Assembly (NCBI GenBank): GCA_036677505.1
Contig: JAVBWK010000035.1
Span: 67,065-131,064 of the forward strand
Source of the DNA: UBA2227 sp036677505
Lineage (GTDB): Bacteria > Bacillota_I > Bacilli_A > Erysipelotrichales > Erysipelotrichaceae
Length of the DNA stretch: 64,000 nt
Direction of reading: 5' to 3'
This document shows positions 59,485-64,000 of this stretch, one piece after another (position 1 is the first letter of the stretch; the number at the start of each line of letters is the position of its first letter). Below the pieces are notes generated by a model. That model worked only from the letters and a program-made list of their open reading frames with translations. It made no database searches and was not told where the DNA came from. Position numbers and translations under genes: made by a program.

Positions 59485-61350
59485 ATGAAACGCGCAGTGA
59501 TCATCGCTATGCTTTTTGCATTGGGGATCGTGATGTTGGCTGGGTGTAATGGGAAGACCGTAATCAATGGTGCAAAACTCGGAAACGATCCGGGGAATAT
59601 CGCTTCGATGGGTCTGGTAGCATCCGATGACGATTGGGTGTATTTTAGTAATGTCCGAGATCAGTTAAAACTGTATAAAATGAGAGTTGATGAGAGTGAG
59701 GTGACGAAGCTGTCCGATCGGCAGGCACTCTATCTGAATGTCGTTGGGGATGAAATCATATTTTTGGATATCACTGATCAGAATATCGTTCGAATCAGAA
59801 AGGACGGTTCTCAGGAGCAAATCTTGTTTCAAGATCCGGTGGATGTGTTTGGCGGGGTCGTGGTCGCCGATGATGCCGTTTATTATTCTTTGGCATCGGA
59901 CGGGATGCTATATCGCACTTTACTGAGTGAAGATTCTTCTCAAAAAGAGTTGGTCAGCGATCATAAAATCGCTTATCTCAACGCCGCTGCGATGGGGTTG
60001 GTATATCTGGCTGTCAAGGGTGATAATGAGCAGGTTTTGGTCGCAGTGCCTTTTGGGGGCAATGAGCGATATGAGATTTCGCTAAGCGGGGTGATGTATC
60101 CGATCACGTACGATCAATGGATTTACTTCACCCAAGGATCAGACAATCAGCTGTATCGCATCCGGTTTTTAGATAAATCGGATACGGCGTTGAAATCGCT
60201 AGAACGCGTCAGTACTATAAAAACGACGCATGCAACGTTCATTGCGGATCAGCTGTATTACATCAATATCGATGATGGATTTACGTATCGTTGTGCACCT
60301 GATGGCAGTTCGCCACAAAAAGTTGCGGAAGGATTGAATTTTCTAGCTTTTTTCAGCGACCGGTTGTTGTATCAGGATCCCCTTCGCGGTGGTGTTCCGA
60401 TGACGATGAAGACAGATGGCAGTGATAAGAAAGAGTTTCTGGCTGTGCCGTTGGTTGAGGAAATAACTGAAGAACTCAATTCAATCACACAGTTGGGCAA
60501 CAGTGAGTTCAATGCATTGTCGGGGATATTGATTGCAGATGACTCGCATTTATATACAGCGTTTAGTAAAAGCGGGCGAGCTTTAGTGAAAATGCTTCCG
60601 GATGGATCGCAGCCGCAAACACTTGTGCTTTCAGCGCGTTGGCTTAACGGATATCAAGAATGGATATATTACGTGAATTCAGATGGTTTTAATGCGATCG
60701 AGCGGATCAAAACGGATGGAAACCAAAGAGAAGTCGTGGCTCAGGTGAATGCAGGCAAAATGATGCTGATTGGCAATCACCTGTTCTATATCGGTCTGTC
60801 CGATCAGCGGTTGCACCGAATCCGTCCGGATGGCCGTGAGGATATGGTGTTGGGCTCGATTCAGATTTCTGACTTTCAACCGGCTTTTCGCGGTCAAGAG
60901 TTGAACTTTGTGGTCAAAGATGTTCAGTCCGATGGTTTGCTCATCCTCAGTGATCAGGGGGAAGTGCTTGCCGCTTTGATTGAGAAGCCGGTGTCATATT
61001 ATGCCTTTGAGAGCGGCTGGGTGTATTACAGTTCTGAAGATGAACAATCAGGCATGCAGACATTGAGAAAAATCTCGATGGATCTCTCGAAGGATTTGCC
61101 TGTTAATGAAGATTTGGCCAGTGAAATTGGGATATTTGACGGATCCTTGTATTATTTCAACGGTAATGAAGAAGAGGGAATCATCCGGTTGTCGCTGGAT
61201 GGAAAAAAACGATGGGTTTTGACTCCGACTGGCAATTACAGTCAGTTTTCCATCGCTTTTGGATATTTATATTTTAAAGACAACTATTCAGAGAATGATG
61301 ATATGTATAGGGTAAAACTTGATGGCAGCGATCTTCAGAAACTGCCCTGA
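59485..61350 (+). CDS. Lipoprotein with DUF5050-type beta-propeller repeats
   Basis: A 621-residue secreted lipoprotein. The signal peptide MKRAVIIAMLFALGIVMLAGC ends at about Cys21 (lipobox LAGC). The rest is a run of about 40-residue repeats with the pattern WVYFSN...LYKMRVDES...KLSD and 'iYYiNidDg.tYrc..DGs', as in DUF5050 and LDL-receptor-like propeller folds. Binding of a ligand or cell-wall partner is likely; no enzyme motif seen. ATG 59485 follows AAAGGAAA. Confidence 0.82.
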   Translation: MKRAVIIAMLFALGIVMLAGCNGKTVINGAKLGNDPGNIASMGLVASDDDWVYFSNVRDQLKLYKMRVDESEVTKLSDRQALYLNVVGDEIIFLDITDQNIVRIRKDGSQEQILFQDPVDVFGGVVVADDAVYYSLASDGMLYRTLLSEDSSQKELVSDHKIAYLNAAAMGLVYLAVKGDNEQVLVAVPFGGNERYEISLSGVMYPITYDQWIYFTQGSDNQLYRIRFLDKSDTALKSLERVSTIKTTHATFIADQLYYINIDDGFTYRCAPDGSSPQKVAEGLNFLAFFSDRLLYQDPLRGGVPMTMKTDGSDKKEFLAVPLVEEITEELNSITQLGNSEFNALSGILIADDSHLYTAFSKSGRALVKMLPDGSQPQTLVLSARWLNGYQEWIYYVNSDGFNAIERIKTDGNQREVVAQVNAGKMMLIGNHLFYIGLSDQRLHRIRPDGREDMVLGSIQISDFQPAFRGQELNFVVKDVQSDGLLILSDQGEVLAALIEKPVSYYAFESGWVYYSSEDEQSGMQTLRKISMDLSKDLPVNEDLASEIGIFDGSLYYFNGNEEEGIIRLSLDGKKRWVLTPTGNYSQFSIAFGYLYFKDNYSENDDMYRVKLDGSDLQKLP

Positions 61351-61356
61351 TTCTCA

Positions 61357-62427
61357 TTACGGACCGGTCGGTTCGGTCAGACTGTCATCAAAGAGATTTT
61401 CGATGTATTGCTCATAAAACTTGATCGTCTCTTTGGCGAAGTTATCCGCATCCACCTCGACATACTGACTGCGGTAGCGGATGATATCATCATTGAATAA
61501 ATCATAGTTATAATAATTTGCGATGTTTTCTTTGATCTTGCGCGCATGCTCAAGACTTTTAGAGGTTTGGGCAAAGGGGGAGGTCCAGTCGATGCTTTGA
61601 ATGAGGTATTCCTGGGTGATGTGCCGTCCTTCGTGTAGGGTCGTATATAACATGATTCCGGCAAACGGTTTTTCCAAATGATAGGTGTTGAGGATGATGA
61701 TGCCGCTGTAGTAATAGTGTTGGGCATAGTTATAAATAGCCATGGATTTATGGGTGATCCGGTAGGGCGGGCGCCGTTCCATGTGCGCTTCGATGTATTC
61801 GACCATCTGGAAGACTTCCAGGCGTTCTTCGATCGTCAGATCTTTGTAAGTGTTGTAGTCCAGTTTTTTAAGGACCTGATAATTCAGTACGATGAAGTCG
61901 GGGCGGTTGCGCTGACGTTCGATCGGGTTGTCTTCGATGGAGGGCAGTACACCGAGATTGAAATATTGAATGGTCAGGGTGACCGGGATGGTCAGTGTAA
62001 GCAATATCAGCGTGATTTTCATGACTCCTCGGAAAGCTTCCGGGGAGGTCGGCCGAAATAAGAACAGTTTGCGTCGTTCGATGACGTTGAGTTTGATCGG
62101 TTTGGCGCGTTTGGTCAGGGTAAGCAGTACGAGCATGGCACTGGCTGCCAGCACAAGATAAACGGCCGGTCGAAGATATATGTTTCTAAACAGATAGACG
62201 CTCAGCGCTGAGGATAAAATGAGGTAGATGATATCGCTGAACTGGGTTTTATCGTTGGGGATATTTTTTCGAAACAGCGTGAAAAGTGCTCCGATGTAGA
62301 GGGAGAGCAGAATGATATTCAGGAATTCGGATACGAAAATAACGAAGTAGAAGCCGCGCATCCGCAGGACGATGCCGTAATATAAGATGACCCACAGGAT
62401 GGCGGAGGTGAGGATGTATTTTCTCAT
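61357..62427 (-). CDS. Putative membrane-bound zinc metallopeptidase
   Basis: A 356-residue protein: an N-terminal block of about five hydrophobic segments (residues 5-155) and a C-terminal soluble domain. That domain contains HEGRH (265-269), an HExxH motif, and 55 residues later YVEVDADNFAKE (322-333), which resembles the third-ligand segment of M48-type gluzincins (ExxAD-FA). I infer a zinc protease, though no known family is recognised with confidence. ATG 62427 after AAAGGTGG. Confidence 0.5.
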   Translation of the reverse strand: MRKYILTSAILWVILYYGIVLRMRGFYFVIFVSEFLNIILLSLYIGALFTLFRKNIPNDKTQFSDIIYLILSSALSVYLFRNIYLRPAVYLVLAASAMLVLLTLTKRAKPIKLNVIERRKLFLFRPTSPEAFRGVMKITLILLTLTIPVTLTIQYFNLGVLPSIEDNPIERQRNRPDFIVLNYQVLKKLDYNTYKDLTIEERLEVFQMVEYIEAHMERRPPYRITHKSMAIYNYAQHYYYSGIIILNTYHLEKPFAGIMLYTTLHEGRHITQEYLIQSIDWTSPFAQTSKSLEHARKIKENIANYYNYDLFNDDIIRYRSQYVEVDADNFAKETIKFYEQYIENLFDDSLTEPTGP

Positions 62428-62448
62428 AGGCTCGCCACCTTTGCTTTT

Positions 62449-62476
62449 ATTATAAAGCATTCCTAATATGTGTCAA
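62449..62476 (-). promoter_or_regulatory. Promoter of the putative metallopeptidase gene
   Basis: Minus strand TTGACA (62471-62476), 16-nt spacer, TATAAT (62449-62454). Confidence 0.75.
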
Positions 62477-62486
62477 AGAGATTGAA

Positions 62487-62498
62487 TGACAGATGTCA
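62487..62498 (-). promoter_or_regulatory. Crp/Fnr-type operator-like site
   Basis: TGACAGATGTCA, one mismatch from the perfect palindrome found at 52456 and 52495. Centre about 50 nt upstream of the predicted start of the metallopeptidase transcript. Confidence 0.5.
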
Positions 62499-62502
62499 TG
62501 TC

Positions 62503-63180
62503 TTAACGTTCAGATAACCACTGAATAATCCAATTTTGATTTTTGATGGTGATCCGTCGTCCGTCAAGTTCGATTGATTGTTCATCGACCAGTTTCTTCA
62601 ATGCACGTGAAACGGATGTCCTGGCTACCCCGAAGGACTGAGCCAGCTGTTTCTTGCTTATCGGAAGTCGGATCGTGGTTTCTCCGGACTTGATATACTG
62701 CTTTCTTAACTCAAATATTAATTGATCTCTGATTGTTTTCTGTGCCGTTTCTTGAATTTTCTGGCTTAATCTTTGTGTGTTTTCACTGAGCTGTTGTAAG
62801 TACACATGTAAAAAATGCCGATCTTTCTGGCACAGATCGAGGATCGTTTCCCGGTCGATCATAAGCATCCGGCTGTCACTTTTTGTTATGATGTCTCCGC
62901 TGGTAGTTCCATCTGTGCAAAATACCAGATGACCTCCCAAGATATCATTCTTTTTCAGTGTGGCAATGGTAAGAAGATTTCCATGAATATCCGTTCGTTC
63001 GATACTGATGGTACCGTGAAGCAACAGACCGAGATAACTGATGCTCTCATCTTGCCGGTGAACAACCGTATTTGAGCGAAAGCTGCGGATATGAAGTTTC
63101 GTTTGGTTCATTAAGGATTGAATGGTACTTGCGGAGCAGTTTTGAAACAAAGGGTGCAAAAGGATTTCGTTATAGTTCAT
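62503..63180 (-). CDS. Crp/Fnr-family transcriptional regulator
   Basis: A 225-residue regulator. Cyclic-nucleotide-binding-like sensor domain (about 20-120) and winged helix (about 165-220, PISKKQLAQSFGVARTSVSRALKKL). The N-terminal cysteine cluster of FNR is absent, so sensing is not by a canonical 4Fe-4S site; a HcpR-like role in nitrosative or redox response is plausible but unproven. ATG 63180 follows AGGAAA. Divergent from the ferredoxin gene, with a palindrome between them. Confidence 0.9.
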   Translation of the reverse strand: MNYNEILLHPLFQNCSASTIQSLMNQTKLHIRSFRSNTVVHRQDESISYLGLLLHGTISIERTDIHGNLLTIATLKKNDILGGHLVFCTDGTTSGDIITKSDSRMLMIDRETILDLCQKDRHFLHVYLQQLSENTQRLSQKIQETAQKTIRDQLIFELRKQYIKSGETTIRLPISKKQLAQSFGVARTSVSRALKKLVDEQSIELDGRRITIKNQNWIIQWLSER

Positions 63181-63193
63181 ATTATTTCCTGTA

Positions 63194-63211
63194 GTGTGAC
63201 ATATGTTACAC
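63194..63211 (+). promoter_or_regulatory. Crp/Fnr operator between the regulator and the ferredoxin gene
   Basis: GTGTGACAT / ATGTTACAC palindrome with one mismatch, core TGACATATGTTA. The centre (63202.5) is 41.5 nt upstream of the start predicted from the -10 at 63232, the classic class II activator position. Confidence 0.75.
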
Positions 63212-63231
63212 ATTTTCTTTGATTATAGTCC

Positions 63232-63237
63232 TATAAT
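63232..63237 (+). promoter_or_regulatory. -10 element of the ferredoxin gene
   Basis: TATAAT without a good -35, consistent with activator dependence. Confidence 0.6.
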
Positions 63238-63260
63238 AGGATCTGTTCAAGGAGGTTATA

Positions 63261-63911
63261 ATGAAATATTGGGATTTTTGGGTCAGGGCACTCACATTTT
63301 CAGCATTTGTCGGAATCTTGGTTGTTCAGAAGGTTCAGTTGTGGCTGATGCTGTTTCTGATCATGCTGGTTTTGGCTCGCTGGTTGGGAAGACTGTATTG
63401 TGGCTATATCTGTCCGATGAATTCGGCGATGCTTGTTGCGGACTGGCTGAAAAAGATGTTTAAGATCAAAGAGCGCAGACAACCCGGTTTTCTGTCGTTT
63501 AGGCATTTGTCGTGGATCATGCTAGCAGTGATGATTTCACTGATGGCAGTCTCTCAATTCGTACTGAAAAAATCATTGCCGATCTTGCCGGTACTTGTCG
63601 TGTCGGCGTTTTTCGTGGCTTTGTTTTATTACCCTTCCTTTTTTCACAATTATCTGTGTCCGTTTCATGCTCCGCTTGCCTTGTTTGGTTCGAAGGCCGT
63701 TTTCAGTAAGCAAGTTTCTCAGAATAGGTGTATCGGCTGTACCAAATGTGAAAAAGTTTGCCCTTCGCTGGCTGTTACGGTGGACCGTCAGAGCCGCAAA
63801 GCAAGCATCGACACCGCACTCTGTCATCAATGTCAGTCGTGTACCCGAGTTTGTCCAACATATACGATTCGATATCAGAAAGTCCGTTATGAAGTGCACC
63901 CCAAAAGTTAG
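63261..63911 (+). CDS. NapH-like 4Fe-4S membrane ferredoxin, 3' end altered by an IS
   Basis: A 216-residue protein of the NapH/CcoG-like family. Four hydrophobic segments lie within residues 1-140, with cytoplasmic CGYICPM and LCPFHAPL motifs between them. Two 4Fe-4S clusters follow: CIGCTKCEKVCP (about 155-166) and CHQCQSCTRVCP (about 190-201). It would pass electrons between membrane and cytosolic donors. The last codons and the TAG stop come from the IS end at 63895, so the native C-terminus may be slightly longer. ATG after AAGGAGG. Confidence 0.85.
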   Translation: MKYWDFWVRALTFSAFVGILVVQKVQLWLMLFLIMLVLARWLGRLYCGYICPMNSAMLVADWLKKMFKIKERRQPGFLSFRHLSWIMLAVMISLMAVSQFVLKKSLPILPVLVVSAFFVALFYYPSFFHNYLCPFHAPLALFGSKAVFSKQVSQNRCIGCTKCEKVCPSLAVTVDRQSRKASIDTALCHQCQSCTRVCPTYTIRYQKVRYEVHPKS

Positions 63912-64000
63912 ACAACTAACAGAAAGGGGTGCATTTTTATATGACAACGTATGATGTAGAATTTAAGCTTAAACTAATCTCTGAAATGGAAGAAACCGGC
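63895..64000 (+). mobile_element. Left end of an IS3-family insertion sequence
   Basis: TGCACCCCAAAAGTTAG at 63895 looks like an IS150/IS3-type terminal inverted repeat. TGCACCCC (63895-63902) and GGGGTGCA (63926-63933) form a hairpin followed by TTTTTA, which protects the transposase from outside transcription. The right end is outside the window. Confidence 0.75.
63941..64000 (+). CDS. IS3-family transposase OrfA, start only
   Basis: Twenty codons reading MTTYDVEFKLKLISEMEETG, the start of a helix-turn-helix OrfA protein of IS3-type elements (compare the usual Y-x-x-E-F-K-x-x-x-V opening). It runs off the right edge. It lies 8 bases after the IS hairpin. Confidence 0.65.
   Translation, partial: MTTYDVEFKLKLISEMEETG

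Overview
The window is a gene-dense stretch of a low-to-moderate GC Gram-positive chromosome (Bacillota) that uses the standard genetic code. Pointers are purine-rich Shine-Dalgarno sites (GGAGG) before nearly every gene, RNase J, a LeuS T-box, an HrcA/CIRCE heat-shock operon, a cre-like catabolite site, FtsW, CoaD and many intrinsic terminators. CIRCE control of clpB as well as of hrcA-grpE-dnaK-dnaJ resembles Mollicutes/Erysipelotrichia relatives, but I cannot fix the lineage from sequence alone. There are no rRNA or tRNA genes and no CRISPR array. The only mobile element is the left end of an IS3-like element at the right edge.

Layout. 1-6.2 kb: SAM hydroxide adenosyltransferase (partial), DUF1836 and DegV genes interleaved with three candidate small RNAs, then NUDIX, an acidic-tailed PepSY protein, a membrane-bound AraC-type sensor-regulator and an ankyrin protein. 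6.2-8.8 kb (minus): mnmM, a YtqA-type radical SAM gene and a ceramidase-like hydrolase. 8.9-16.9 kb: T-box plus leuS, a LytS-type histidine kinase with an HD-GYP response regulator, YihY, a phosphoesterase and a LiaF-like protein. 16.9-21.7 kb: rnj, def, ftsW, rsmD, coaD. 21.7-30 kb: a LysR-controlled, probably CcpA-repressed cluster for 3-hydroxybutyrate/acetoacetate use (CoA-transferase, thiolase, 3-hydroxybutyrate dehydrogenase, a 3-hydroxyacyl-CoA dehydrogenase-family enzyme, two GntP permeases). 30-34.7 kb: msrB, three tandem small membrane proteins, and a lipoprotein/XRE/DUF2975-like operon behind two identical palindromes. 34.7-42.8 kb: pgeF, then hrcA-grpE-dnaK-dnaJ and clpB under three CIRCE elements. 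42.8-55.4 kb: LUD protein, GNAT, polysaccharide deacetylase, WYL regulator, nuclease lipoprotein, CNNM/CorC-type protein with an upstream small ORF, a YodB-like quinone-stress module (wrbA, DUF1003, hxlR), ptb, an alpha/beta hydrolase, DUF5320 plus MBL hydrolase, and pepF. 55.4-64 kb: two more candidate small RNAs, an ABC-2 exporter, M48 protease, DUF5050 lipoprotein, a possible new membrane metalloprotease, a Crp/Fnr regulator, a NapH-like ferredoxin and the IS.

The strongest unexplained signal is a set of five short intergenic transcription units: three between 0.6 and 2.5 kb and two between 55.69 and 55.88 kb. Each reads as a sigma-A-type promoter (weaker in the first two), one or more hairpins with a C-rich apical loop, and an intrinsic terminator. 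C-rich loops of this kind are known in other Firmicutes sRNAs to pair with Shine-Dalgarno sequences. The second strongest is a set of palindromic operators that can be matched to local regulators: TGACATATGTCA-type sites with the Crp/Fnr protein, ACTTAC-N5-GTAAGT-type sites with the YodB-like HxlR protein, and a duplicated 23-bp palindrome with the XRE/DUF2975 operon.
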